Part shown: piece after piece, positions 1-9,035 of the stretch
Position numbering within the stretch: position 1 is the stretch's first letter
Layout: every line of letters begins with the position of its first letter
DNA from: Fusibacter sp963666805
Lineage (GTDB): Bacteria; Bacillota; Clostridia; Peptostreptococcales; Acidaminobacteraceae
Length of the DNA: 64,000 nucleotides
NCBI GenBank assembly: GCA_963666805.2
Contig: CAXXWR010000007.1
Coordinates: 868,001-932,000 of the forward strand
Reading direction: 5' to 3'
Position numbers and translations under genes: made by a program
The notes under the pieces: model-generated
Databases searched by the model: none
Told to the model about the DNA's origin: nothing
What the model saw: the letters and a program-made list of their open reading frames with translations, nothing else

Positions 1-769
1 TAGGAAATCGCTCTGTGACTTTAGGTTCATAACGATTATCATTGCCTAATGGTTCATGCAAAATGAGTCTTGAATGAATCTGTCCCAAAGCACTTAATTG
101 ATCGTAAATCAACTGGTATAAATCATTCTTATGAGTCACTTCTTTTAAGAGTTGTCGCGTATACTCATATGTCCCTTGTTCTAAATAGTACCAAGCCAAA
201 TAAAGCTTTTCTTGATCGTCTAATTGTTGATTATGCCAAGCCTTTAAGATGACTTTGCTCGCTTCAACCAAAACCAAATCTTCGGGTTCAAATAAGCCAA
301 AAGGAACACACACTAGCAACATTTCAGCGCGCGTTTCCGTTTTTTCAACATTGCTACATAATTGTCCCTTTAAGATATAGTGCTTAAAAACATGAGCTTT
401 AAGTGCTAACAACAGTTGACTAATCTGATCCTCTTTTAAAAAAAGATTGATATTTCTCAACCCGCCATATACTGCCCCCAGATCAAGCAATTGCCAAGTC
501 TTATTTTGTTTTCCTTCAAGATAAGACGCACACTTGCTAACCAACTGCTGAACCCTATTTTGAATCTGTGGCTGACCAATTATATTGCTCTCTCGGTGGT
601 TTCTCTGATATTCACCTGCTAAAAATAAAATGGCACCTTGAGTCTTAAGCTCCTCTTCCCCTGAATCTTCTTGAAGAAAAGCTTGAATCCAGTCCTCTGT
701 TTGACTGTCTTCTTGATGGAATTGTGCCAATAAAAATGACCCAAGTTTTTCTAATCCTTGTGTTTTCAT
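1..769 (-). CDS. Partial protein of unknown function in glycosidase/ABC operon
   Basis: The frame is open from an ATG at 769 (ribosome site GGAGG just upstream) to the window edge, so at least 256 N-terminal residues are present and the C-terminus is missing. The protein is soluble and helix-rich with no signal peptide. It begins MKTQGLEKLGSFLLAQF and has a segment AEMLLVCVPFGLFEPEDL near residue 155, which resembles the alpha-alpha hairpins of six-hairpin glycosidases, but I do not recognise the family. It lies 12 nt after the 630-residue glycosidase-like gene and is surely co-transcribed with it. A role in the same glycan pathway is an inference from position only. Confidence 0.6.
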   Translation of the reverse strand, partial: MKTQGLEKLGSFLLAQFHQEDSQTEDWIQAFLQEDSGEEELKTQGAILFLAGEYQRNHRESNIIGQPQIQNRVQQLVSKCASYLEGKQNKTWQLLDLGAVYGGLRNINLFLKEDQISQLLLALKAHVFKHYILKGQLCSNVEKTETRAEMLLVCVPFGLFEPEDLVLVEASKVILKAWHNQQLDDQEKLYLAWYYLEQGTYEYTRQLLKEVTHKNDLYQLIYDQLSALGQIHSRLILHEPLGNDNRYEPKVTERFP

Positions 770-781
770 GATATCACCTCC

Positions 782-2674
782 TTAATAGTCCTTCTGTGAC
801 TTATATTGAACATCTAATGCGCCCTGATCTAATCCTGATAGGCGATGATTTATAAATGACGCCGCAATAAATTCTGCGCCTGCCCAAATCAAGGGATTAA
901 TATAACACACCGCTTCATTGTCCGCTGAAATAGCTTCTGGAAAGAGACCATATTGATTTGAATGTTTCTTAAGCCATGCCATTTTTTGATGATAATGGGC
1001 TAGATCACCTGCTAAATAAGCGTATTCAGCACATGCTGCTGTATTAAAAATCCACGGCCCATGATGATACTCTTGCTCACTGTAACCTATGCCTTCACCA
1101 AAATAGCTGGCGTCTCTTAGCAAATACTGATGTGTCTTAAACATGTTTTCTGTCAAATCAAACCCATATAGGCAACCAAAATAAACAGGGGTATCATATT
1201 TTCTAATTAAGTGGTCATGATAATCTACATAACCATATCTATAGCCTACACCCTCTTCATAAGTACTTTCAATTCCCTTCATCATTTCATTTTTAAGGCG
1301 TTTGATTTTATGAATAGCTTGCTCTTCTTGTATCATTTTTTCAGCCGCACTTAAACCACCATAAATACACATGTTAGAAGATGTGATAAAGGCAGGCCCA
1401 TAAACGCCTTCATTGACGCCTCCCTCTGGACCAACCAAACCATACTTCTTTTCACTGGCATATAAGGCTTCTAATAAAAGGAGAATTTCATGTTCAGAAA
1501 TCAATTTGTCACCCGTTAACAGTTGATAATCATAGATATTCTTCAGAAAATAACCAATTGAATCATATTGATGAAAAACATTGTTATTAGCTCCCTCTGA
1601 AGGTTGACCTAACCCATTATAGCGTTGGTAAAATTCACCTGTCTTTTTACGCTTTCTTTCATGCAAATAAATCATGATAGACTTAGCTTCTTTATAATAG
1701 CCTGCATAAAGAAATGCTCTTGCAACCATCATGGCATCTCTTGCATAATAAGAGGGCATACCTTCACTAAAATAGTGTCCTGTTAAATCTGCGGGGACAA
1801 AACCTTTAATCATTGCCGCTTTTAAGGCAATCAAATTAATCGGGATATATTCAGAATCTTCTTGTGGCTTAAACTGACTTTGATCGAGATAACGCTGCCA
1901 GTAAGCTTGTGCTTGTTGGCGCATACCATCCAGTTCAACTTCATCTGACAATTGATTGTCACTTTCACCATTAAAATACAGCGTCCATTTAAAGACTTTA
2001 GAAGCCTGAGGTTCGAGGTCTAACTTGCCCCCCATGAGTACCCCCACTAAAAGATCTGATCCTTCTATTTTCTCTTGACTTTCTATTTCATCATACAGTA
2101 AAGCATTTGTCGTTTGATACAAAAAACCCGTAGGACTTTCATTGAACAATTTGACATTAAAAGATTCAAACAAGTCCTTTTGCGCTTTCACCTCTAAACG
2201 CGTCTCTTTCCTTTGACAAACAACTTTATCCCCCTCTATTTGCGTTATATTCTTCACGTTATTTCTCAGAATCAAATAAGTATAAACGTCTAAAGTCAAC
2301 CGCTGACGGGTTGGATTTTCAAGGCACACTTCAAAGCCAATTTGAGATTCATTGAAGGCATATACCCTATGAGTAAACGAAAGGTCAGGTTCTACAAACT
2401 TATCTACCATCATATAGCCCTGCTCGATTCTCGAATCAACAGGTGTCAAATGTACCTGATGTTTCGACTTTTCCTTTTTGCGATTACCATAATAAAGGGT
2501 CTGCCCCTTTTTAATCATACAACTTGCACTATGAACCCAATCCTCACTGAATTGGTTAAAAAAGAGATGTTGGATACCTGTTCCTTTTGCGTCAATAATC
2601 CCTTGATTGAGACCATAAATTCCTGATGTTTTTTCACTTCCAATGATCCCAATGCCAGGATATAGTTTCTCCAT
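782..2674 (-). CDS. Six-hairpin (alpha/alpha)6-barrel glycoside hydrolase-like protein
   Basis: I chose the ATG at 2674 (630 residues, beginning MEKLYPGIG) because GGAGG lies 7 nt before it; a longer frame to 2785 has no such site. The N-terminal half looks like a beta-sandwich, and the C-terminal half is an alpha-barrel with YYARDAMMVARAFLYAGY near residue 310 and repeated Tyr/Gly-rich helical hairpins, as in GH15/GH63-like glycosidases. No signal peptide, so it acts inside the cell. It overlaps the preceding glycosidase-like gene by 41 nt, and the two probably work in sequence on sugars brought in by the adjacent ABC importer. The exact GH family and substrate cannot be set from sequence reading alone. 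Confidence 0.75.
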   Translation of the reverse strand: MEKLYPGIGIIGSEKTSGIYGLNQGIIDAKGTGIQHLFFNQFSEDWVHSASCMIKKGQTLYYGNRKKEKSKHQVHLTPVDSRIEQGYMMVDKFVEPDLSFTHRVYAFNESQIGFEVCLENPTRQRLTLDVYTYLILRNNVKNITQIEGDKVVCQRKETRLEVKAQKDLFESFNVKLFNESPTGFLYQTTNALLYDEIESQEKIEGSDLLVGVLMGGKLDLEPQASKVFKWTLYFNGESDNQLSDEVELDGMRQQAQAYWQRYLDQSQFKPQEDSEYIPINLIALKAAMIKGFVPADLTGHYFSEGMPSYYARDAMMVARAFLYAGYYKEAKSIMIYLHERKRKKTGEFYQRYNGLGQPSEGANNNVFHQYDSIGYFLKNIYDYQLLTGDKLISEHEILLLLEALYASEKKYGLVGPEGGVNEGVYGPAFITSSNMCIYGGLSAAEKMIQEEQAIHKIKRLKNEMMKGIESTYEEGVGYRYGYVDYHDHLIRKYDTPVYFGCLYGFDLTENMFKTHQYLLRDASYFGEGIGYSEQEYHHGPWIFNTAACAEYAYLAGDLAHYHQKMAWLKKHSNQYGLFPEAISADNEAVCYINPLIWAGAEFIAASFINHRLSGLDQGALDVQYKSQKDY

Positions 2675-4466
2675 CTGTCGTCCTCCATGATTTGTATAAG
2701 GTGTAGGCGAGAAATCCTGCACATGTTGCAAAATGTTCTCCCGTTCTTGGTAAGCCTGTATATTCATCAATGCTTTCACAAGCAATATAGTTGTCCATTT
2801 TTGTCCTTTTTAAAAGGTCATAAGCGATTGTTTTTCTACCATTAATCAAAGAATTGGCAATAGATAAAACCCATGGATGTTCTGCATGAGAGCATCCTAA
2901 TTCTTCAAAAGAAGTCTCTGAAAAATAATGTGGAAAATCACTTGAATAAATATAGTCCATCGTGTTTTTAAAACACTCATCTGCTTCACTGACAAAACCA
3001 TAATAGGCCAACAAGGTCAAACTTCCAGGTGGTTCATCGTAAAGCTCATGGTGTCCCTTAAGATCACCACTCCATGCGAAAACTGATTTACCTTGATAAG
3101 TAGTGGTTAAAAAAGACCTAATATCTTTCTGCATCTGTTTTGATTTTTCTACGACTTCATTTTTCAAATTCATCATCTCATAATGGTCAAATATAGACTC
3201 GTAAATATTAAAAACATGCCATACAAGCACATTATTGTAAGTCAAATAAGGATACCGGTGCATATCATCTGTCGGCATAAGAAATGTTTCATAGAGTTCA
3301 TAGTCAGCGTGCTTTTTTTCCTTTAAGTTTTCATAGACTTTTAGGACGCCTTTCCGAATCGGCATTTCATCTAAAATTGACAGGTCTTGCGTTGCCTCAA
3401 CATATTGCCAGAGAGCCATAATTACCGCACACAGTTCATCAAGTTCAAAGCCCGGTTCTAAAACAGTGCCATCTATATAACGGCTATGAATACCTATATT
3501 TTTAATTTGTCTGTCAAAAACATAATCAAGTGCTTCTTTGGCAATCTTGAGGTCCATGATTAAAAAAGAAGGAAAACTCCATATTAGACTATCACGATCC
3601 CAATAAGCAGCACTTACATAGTATCGCGGACTCCTAGAGGTGCATAAGACACGTTCTTCTGTATCAAAGGTTAAACCCGAACCATAAAAATAATTGAAAA
3701 ATAAATTGAGATTTAAAAGGCGATTAAGGTGTGGCTCCTCTATGGTTTGACTCCGTTCTTCAAGCCAATCAAGAAGCTTGCCTTTTAAGGTTTCCGCTTT
3801 CATACGATAAAGCTCTATAGCCTGTGCAGCCGCCCCCACTTCCTCAAGTCCTATCCCACAGTAAATATCTATCTGATAAGATTCACCCTTATGAAAGGGA
3901 ATCTCTTTCAATAAAGTAAATAAAATATCTCCGTCTTCATTATAATGATAGTCATTGACATCAAATCCACCTTCAACTAGAAAACAAAAGGCAAATTGAC
4001 TTATGCCTATTCTAAAATCAAACATAAGACCTTGATTCCAATCACTTGGGTAGACATTTTTCTCACCCTTAACATCTTTTGACTCATTAATGCTATGCTT
4101 GACGCCTGAAAAACTCCCTTCAATGCCGACCTGTCCAGGTCCTATTTCCTCTAAAGCCTTTATGGTCAATCTTAAAATAAAGCCCTTGCTCTGAAGTGGC
4201 GTTATATATTCTCCATGAACGTTCAATTGCTCACCCTTCATTTTAAACTGAGGAATCCAATTATTTTGGCGTTGCCACAATAATTGATCTAAAGGAAATA
4301 CCGTCTCATTCACTTTTATGACAGGTCTTAAAAAGGGATCTCCTTCGATTTCGATAAGACCACGATCCTTCATGCTTAAAAAATTAATGCTCTCCAATTC
4401 AGCCTGTTCATTAATCGTTGGAAGAGAGATATATTCATTTCCAGACGGAAAATAATTTTTATGCAT
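2634..4466 (-). CDS. Six-hairpin glycoside hydrolase-like protein, 610 aa
   Basis: This cytosolic protein has a beta-rich N-terminal region of about 230 residues, then a helical barrel. The barrel carries AAYWDRDSLIWSFPSF (about residue 290) and the acidic stretch EPGFELDELCAVIMALW (about 340), which by analogy with GH125/GH15-type enzymes may include the catalytic acids. GGAGG sits 9 nt before the ATG. It follows the solute-binding protein gene after a 128-nt gap with a hairpin, and overlaps the next glycosidase-like gene. I infer intracellular breakdown of an imported oligosaccharide; mannosidase or glucosidase activity are both possible. Confidence 0.75.
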   Translation of the reverse strand: MHKNYFPSGNEYISLPTINEQAELESINFLSMKDRGLIEIEGDPFLRPVIKVNETVFPLDQLLWQRQNNWIPQFKMKGEQLNVHGEYITPLQSKGFILRLTIKALEEIGPGQVGIEGSFSGVKHSINESKDVKGEKNVYPSDWNQGLMFDFRIGISQFAFCFLVEGGFDVNDYHYNEDGDILFTLLKEIPFHKGESYQIDIYCGIGLEEVGAAAQAIELYRMKAETLKGKLLDWLEERSQTIEEPHLNRLLNLNLFFNYFYGSGLTFDTEERVLCTSRSPRYYVSAAYWDRDSLIWSFPSFLIMDLKIAKEALDYVFDRQIKNIGIHSRYIDGTVLEPGFELDELCAVIMALWQYVEATQDLSILDEMPIRKGVLKVYENLKEKKHADYELYETFLMPTDDMHRYPYLTYNNVLVWHVFNIYESIFDHYEMMNLKNEVVEKSKQMQKDIRSFLTTTYQGKSVFAWSGDLKGHHELYDEPPGSLTLLAYYGFVSEADECFKNTMDYIYSSDFPHYFSETSFEELGCSHAEHPWVLSIANSLINGRKTIAYDLLKRTKMDNYIACESIDEYTGLPRTGEHFATCAGFLAYTLYKSWRTTDGETISWHWDHWK

Positions 4467-4520
4467 TCTATACTGCCTCCATTTATTGTCTAATTCATTT
4501 GTGCTCTACCGATTGAAATA

Positions 4521-4552
4521 AAGACTGCCAAACAGATTGATTTGACAGTCTT
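4521..4552 (-). terminator. Intercistronic hairpin after binding-protein gene
   Basis: The arms AAGACTGCCAAA and TTTGACAGTCTT pair with one mismatch across an 8-nt loop between the binding-protein gene and the first glycosidase-like gene. The following T stretch on the minus strand is short and interrupted. It is more likely a partial terminator or mRNA-stabilising hairpin that makes the binding protein more abundant than downstream products, a common design in MalE-type operons. Confidence 0.6.
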
Positions 4553-4594
4553 CATCCCTATTGCCTACTTATAATCAACCCCGTCGATTGATGC

Positions 4595-5917
4595 TTAATG
4601 AATAAGGTTTTCAATTTCTACCTTAGCATCTTTAAGTGCTTGTTCAGGTGTTTTAGTCCCTAATTTAGCTTGATCTAATTCTTTGCCAACGACGTCTGTT
4701 AGTTCATTCCAGTTTTCAATGACAGGTGGTACCACAAGTGTGTCAAGTGCATCAAAAACAACTTGACGATTTTCTGGTGGGGTTTGTTCCAAATAGCTTT
4801 GTAAAATGGATTCATCTGTCACAGCAGGAAGTTCCCAGCTTGAATTCACTCGAATTTGTGTTGCTTCAGGACTAGACGCCATAAACTTCAACCACTTCCA
4901 AGACGCTTCTGCATGTTTAGTATCCTTATTAATGGCAAGTCCATTAGCAAAGAAATGATGCGCCTTTTGGGTCTTACCAGGTTCTAGGGCAATGTCCCAT
5001 TCAAAATCTGTGTCTTTAAATGAATCAAACATCCAGATGCCTGTTCTTAACATGCCAATTTTTCCGGCTTTAAATAAGTCACCATCAGATTGACCACTCA
5101 TTTCTGCATCAGAAGGTGTCACATGATATTTCTCAATTTTATCAATCATCCATTGTAACGTTTCAACATTTTGTGGGCTATCAATAACAACTTCTGTTTT
5201 ATCATCATTGAAGATATGTCCCCCATTTTGTTCGATGGTCTTATAGAACTCCCAAAATTGTATTGGCGAGTATGTCCCATAAATGCCTTCATCTGCATTG
5301 GTTATTTTTTGAGCTGCTGCTAATTCATCATCCCAAGTCCAAGACGCATCTGGGTAGTCCAGATTAGCTTGGTCGAATAGGTTCTTATTATAGAATAAAA
5401 CCGTATTGGAAAAGCTCTCTACCATCCCATATTGCTTACCTTCATTTTTAAAGGCATCAAGGGCCGTTTGATTTATCACACTTGAATCAAATGAGGTATC
5501 TGCTTGCATTAATGGATCCATATCGTAAAGTGCCCCTTTTGAAGCATAGGTCACAAACGTCTCATAGTTCAGCTCAAATGTATCTGGCGCTGTCTTAGAA
5601 GCAATTAGTGTTTGAAGTTTTGTAAAATAATCATCAAAAGCATACGTTTCATAATTGACTTTAATATCAGGATTTTGGACTTCAAATGCCGAAATCATTT
5701 GCTCTAAGTCTTCAATATGATCTGGTGCAGCAGAAAATGTCATGTAAGTAATTTCTACTGGATCAGCTTGAGAAGACTGATCGCTTGATTGGCTATCTGA
5801 ATTGCCTCCTGTTCCTACATCACCACCCGTTGCCGGTTCAGATGCTTGGCCCCCACAGCCCGTAAATGCCGCAAGTACTAAAGTTAAAATAAGTAGTCCC
5901 GTTAAAATTTTCTTCAT
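4595..5917 (-). CDS. ABC importer sugar-binding lipoprotein
   Basis: A 440-residue extracytoplasmic solute-binding protein of family 1 (MalE-like). It has a lipoprotein signal: MKKILTGLLILTLVLAAF followed by TGCGG, with Cys21 as the lipidated residue, then a Ser/Gly/Asp linker. The body carries typical family features such as EITYMTF, AFEVQNPDIKVNYE and SWKWLKFMASSPEATQ. Its gene is followed by the two permease genes upstream in transcription order (MalF-like at 7628, MalG-like at 6754). The set has no ATPase gene here, so it would have to share a general MsmX-type ATPase encoded elsewhere. Substrate unknown; the neighbouring glycosidases suggest an oligosaccharide. Confidence 0.92.
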   Translation of the reverse strand: MKKILTGLLILTLVLAAFTGCGGQASEPATGGDVGTGGNSDSQSSDQSSQADPVEITYMTFSAAPDHIEDLEQMISAFEVQNPDIKVNYETYAFDDYFTKLQTLIASKTAPDTFELNYETFVTYASKGALYDMDPLMQADTSFDSSVINQTALDAFKNEGKQYGMVESFSNTVLFYNKNLFDQANLDYPDASWTWDDELAAAQKITNADEGIYGTYSPIQFWEFYKTIEQNGGHIFNDDKTEVVIDSPQNVETLQWMIDKIEKYHVTPSDAEMSGQSDGDLFKAGKIGMLRTGIWMFDSFKDTDFEWDIALEPGKTQKAHHFFANGLAINKDTKHAEASWKWLKFMASSPEATQIRVNSSWELPAVTDESILQSYLEQTPPENRQVVFDALDTLVVPPVIENWNELTDVVGKELDQAKLGTKTPEQALKDAKVEIENLIH

Positions 5918-5929
5918 ATTACCCCTCCA

Positions 5930-6754
5930 TTACTTTAATCCGGTATGTGTCATACCTTTGATAATGTACTTTTGCGTAAATATATAGACAAACAAGATTG
6001 GAAATATACTGATTAGCGTCCCTGCCATGAGTACATTCCAGTTTGTTTCCCACCTACCTTGAAGTGCTGCTAATCCTAGCGGTAACGTCATATGTGCTGT
6101 ATCGCTGGTAATGATTAGTGGCCATAAATAATTATTCCAAGATGCCATAAAACCAAGAATCCATAATGTCGCAATCACTGGTTTAGCCAAATGTATAATA
6201 ATTCTAAAGAAAATGGTAATATAGCCAGCGCCATCCATAAAGGCAGCTTCTTCTAAACTTTTAGGAATACCTTTAAAAAACTGTCGCATTAAAAAAGTTC
6301 CAAAAGCACTAAAAATCCCCGGCAAAATTAAGGCTTGATAAGTATTGGCCCATCCAAAATGTGTCATCAGGACAAACAGAGGTGTTAAAGTCACTTGCGA
6401 AGGCACCATCAATGTCCCTAAAAAAATGAAAAACAAAACTTCTCGTCCTTTAAACTCAAACCTTGCAAAGGCATAACCTGACATGGCACAGAATAGCACT
6501 TGAAAAAACGTTGTCACAAGAGAAACAAAGATACTATTGATAAAGAAGCGTCCCATAGGCATTTGGGTTGTCACTTCTTTATAGTTGTCAAGCGTTGGTG
6601 ACTTAGGAATCCACTCTGGCGGTAAAACCATCGTCGCACCTGATGATTTAAGTGATGTTGACAGCATCCATAGAAAAGGTAAAATCATCGCAATCCCGCC
6701 TAAAATCAAAATAGCGTATAAAATTATTTTCTTGATGATTGTCTTAGTCTTCAT
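5930..6754 (-). CDS. ABC sugar permease, MalG-like
   Basis: A 274-residue inner-membrane permease with six predicted membrane segments. The EAA loop that docks the ATPase is visible at about residues 165-185 as EEAAFMDGAGYITIFFRII. It is paired with the MalF-like permease, whose 3' end overlaps this start by 11 nt, so translation is probably coupled. It is the second half of the heterodimeric CUT1 sugar importer channel. Confidence 0.92.
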   Translation of the reverse strand: MKTKTIIKKIILYAILILGGIAMILPFLWMLSTSLKSSGATMVLPPEWIPKSPTLDNYKEVTTQMPMGRFFINSIFVSLVTTFFQVLFCAMSGYAFARFEFKGREVLFFIFLGTLMVPSQVTLTPLFVLMTHFGWANTYQALILPGIFSAFGTFLMRQFFKGIPKSLEEAAFMDGAGYITIFFRIIIHLAKPVIATLWILGFMASWNNYLWPLIITSDTAHMTLPLGLAALQGRWETNWNVLMAGTLISIFPILFVYIFTQKYIIKGMTHTGLK

Positions 6755-7628
6755 AGTCCACCCACTTTTTCTGTAACTTATTCTGAATGATTGTCACTGC
6801 AAATATCAAGGCGAAGAGCAGCCAAGAGATTGCTGAAGCATAGCCCATCTTATAGTATCTAAACGCATTCCTGTAGATTTGTTCAACCAAAACACTGGTT
6901 GCACCAATTGGCCCACCACCTGTCATAATCCAAACTTGGTCAAAGACTTGGAAAGAATTGATAAGCGATATGGTCAATACAAAGAAAGTCGTTGGTGCCA
7001 AAAGTGGCCATGTAATATACCTAAACTTTTGCCAACGGTTAACACCGTCAATTTCAGCAGCTTCATAGTAATGGTCTGGAATTTCTTGAAGTCCTGCCAA
7101 ATAGATAACCATGATAAAACCAATGTCTTTCCATACACTGGTCATAATAACACCTGCAAGTGCCCATTTAGGGTCTTGAAGCCATTGAGGCCCTACTACC
7201 CCCACCAGCGATAATAAGTAATTAATAATGCCATATTTAGGGTTGAGCAACCACTTCCATATCATTGATACCGCTACCCACGATGTAATGACAGGAATAA
7301 AATAAACCGCTCTAAAAAAAACAACCCCCTTTAGTTTCTTATTCATAATGAGGGCAATAGCAAGTGCAATAATCAACACACTTGGCAAATAACCCGCTAT
7401 GAAAAGTAATGTATGTTTTAGTGCATCCATAATCACCGGATCATGAATCGCTTTAATATAATTACTGATGCCAACCCATTTGATGTCACCAATTAAGTCC
7501 CATTCTGTAAAACTTAACAAAAATGATGATATAATAGGAATAATGACGAAGATTGTCATCCCAACTAAACTTGGCAATAAGAAAAATGCTATTGTTAAAA
7601 ATTTTTTAATGCCCTTATGTCCAACCAA
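6744..7628 (-). CDS. ABC sugar permease, MalF-like
   Basis: A 294-residue permease with about six membrane helices and an EAA loop YYEAAEIDGVNRWQKFRYIT near residue 188. The start is TTG at 7628, with GGAGG 7 nt upstream; no better ATG is near. First gene of the importer module, 69 nt after the LacI regulator stop, so the regulator and importer may share one transcript. CUT1-type sugar uptake with the adjacent MalG-like protein and lipoprotein. Confidence 0.92.
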   Translation of the reverse strand: MVGHKGIKKFLTIAFFLLPSLVGMTIFVIIPIISSFLLSFTEWDLIGDIKWVGISNYIKAIHDPVIMDALKHTLLFIAGYLPSVLIIALAIALIMNKKLKGVVFFRAVYFIPVITSWVAVSMIWKWLLNPKYGIINYLLSLVGVVGPQWLQDPKWALAGVIMTSVWKDIGFIMVIYLAGLQEIPDHYYEAAEIDGVNRWQKFRYITWPLLAPTTFFVLTISLINSFQVFDQVWIMTGGGPIGATSVLVEQIYRNAFRYYKMGYASAISWLLFALIFAVTIIQNKLQKKWVDYED

Positions 7629-7697
7629 AGCTTTCCCTCCTGTTTTCCCCTCTTCTCACAATTTATCTAACCACATAAACTCTGAATATAGCCCTAC

Positions 7698-8720
7698 CTA
7701 TTTGAGATTTTTTACCGATTGTCTTTCAATAATATTGATATCTAAAACAGTATCTTTTCCCGTTTCAATTTCCTTGTGATCTAAGGCATTAATTAAAATT
7801 TCTACGCCCTTTTCACCTTTTTCAAAAATATTTTGATTGACTGTTGTGAGCTTAGGATAAATCATTTTAGAGATAGACAAATTATCAAAACCGATTAAAC
7901 TCATTTGTTCAGGAACAGAAACACCTAATTCATGAAAACTGGCCATCGCTCCTGCAGCAATCAAATCTGCTGTCGCAAATACCGCTGTAATATCAGAATG
8001 ATTAAGTGCAATTTGACGTCCGGCTTCCATCCCATAATCATAACTGACAGAATCACTGTATAGCCAGTCAGGGGAATATGAAATGCCAGCTTCTTCAAGG
8101 GCTTTTTGATAGCCCAAGAAACGTTTTTCCGCAACACCTTCTTTCTTAATATGTCCTGAAATAACTGCAATATTACGGTGCCCTTTTTTAATCAAATATT
8201 GAGTTGCCAAATAGCCCCCTTTGAAATCATCAATTCTAAGATTATAAAAATAGGAATCATCTATATAACTGTCCATTAATAGAATGGGAATATTAACTTT
8301 TTTCAAAAGTTCATAAAAACCTTCTTTGTAAATACCTAAAACAATTGCAGCATCAAGATTCCAATTAACCAAAACATCAAGATAACTTTTATCTTTGTCC
8401 ACGCCTGTTAACATCATATAGTAGCCTTTTTCTCTTAACTTATTTTCAATTCCACTAACGATTTCACTATAGAAAGGGTTTTCAAGTAGAAACTGTTTAT
8501 GAGATTCCGTTTGTGGAATAATAACACCTATCATTTTCGATCTTTTAGACACCAAACTTCTTGCAGAATAATCAGGAACATAGCCCAATTCAACAATTGC
8601 CTTTTCAATCTTCTTTACTGTTTTCTCGGATACTTTTCCACTTTTTTTATTGATTACGTTAGACACTGTCATAGCAGAAACACCAACGTATTCAGCTATA
8701 TCTTTAATCGTTACTTTCAA
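7698..8720 (-). CDS. LacI-family transcriptional regulator
   Basis: A 340-residue regulator. The N-terminal HTH and hinge helix are clear (TIKDIAEYVGVSAMTVSNVI, then YSARSLVSKRSKMIGVIIPQ), followed by a periplasmic-binding-protein-type effector domain. The start is TTG at 8720, preceded by GGGAG; an ATG just upstream is out of frame. Two perfect 18-bp palindromes lie 58 and 151 nt upstream, the usual place for autoregulation. The likely role is repression of the downstream importer and glycosidase genes until their sugar ligand is present. The ligand is not known. Confidence 0.93.
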   Translation of the reverse strand: MKVTIKDIAEYVGVSAMTVSNVINKKSGKVSEKTVKKIEKAIVELGYVPDYSARSLVSKRSKMIGVIIPQTESHKQFLLENPFYSEIVSGIENKLREKGYYMMLTGVDKDKSYLDVLVNWNLDAAIVLGIYKEGFYELLKKVNIPILLMDSYIDDSYFYNLRIDDFKGGYLATQYLIKKGHRNIAVISGHIKKEGVAEKRFLGYQKALEEAGISYSPDWLYSDSVSYDYGMEAGRQIALNHSDITAVFATADLIAAGAMASFHELGVSVPEQMSLIGFDNLSISKMIYPKLTTVNQNIFEKGEKGVEILINALDHKEIETGKDTVLDINIIERQSVKNLK

Positions 8721-8777
8721 TGTTCATCTCCCTTTCTATAAAAGCCTCTCAACCATTAAACAAATCATATTTGCTTT

Positions 8778-8795
8778 AAGTTTAACGTTAAACTT
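8778..8795. promoter_or_regulatory. LacI-type operator 1
   Basis: AAGTTTAACGTTAAACTT is a perfect 18-bp palindrome with the central ACGT/CG step typical of LacI-family operators. It lies 58 nt upstream of the regulator's start codon. Confidence 0.85.
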
Positions 8796-8810
8796 TTCGG
8801 TGTAAAATAA

Positions 8811-8827
8811 GTCCCTTTTAAAGGGAC
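8811..8827. promoter_or_regulatory. Short palindrome between the two LacI operators
   Basis: GTCCCTTT and AAAGGGAC flank one T. The sequence differs from the operators on both sides, so it may be a site for another factor or a short hairpin. No T tract follows on either strand, so it is not a convincing terminator. Confidence 0.4.
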
Positions 8828-8870
8828 GATTGAATCTATCTATTGAAAAATTTGATAATGACATGATAAC

Positions 8871-8888
8871 GAGTTTAACGTTAAACTC
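8871..8888. promoter_or_regulatory. LacI-type operator 2
   Basis: GAGTTTAACGTTAAACTC is a second perfect 18-bp palindrome, identical to operator 1 over its central 14 bp. The centres are 93 bp apart, close to nine helical turns, which would suit a repression loop by a tetrameric regulator. It also lies between the LacI gene and the divergent phosphotransferase gene. Confidence 0.85.
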
Positions 8889-8977
8889 ATCTTTTTTTAA
8901 GTATATGCCGTTTTTGAAAACTTGTCAACGGTCACTTATAAATTTTTTCTAATTTTCTGTCTAATCCTTATTGCATA

Positions 8978-8986
8978 TGGTATAAT
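8978..8986 (+). promoter_or_regulatory. Extended -10 promoter for the 9036 gene
   Basis: TGG followed by TATAAT gives a perfect extended -10 about 50 nt upstream of the ATG at 9036. No good -35 is visible at 17 bp, which extended -10 promoters do not need. Confidence 0.6.
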
Positions 8987-9035
8987 ATAGACCTTTCTTT
9001 ACCGTCTCTCTTTTAAGACTATCAAGGAGGTCATT

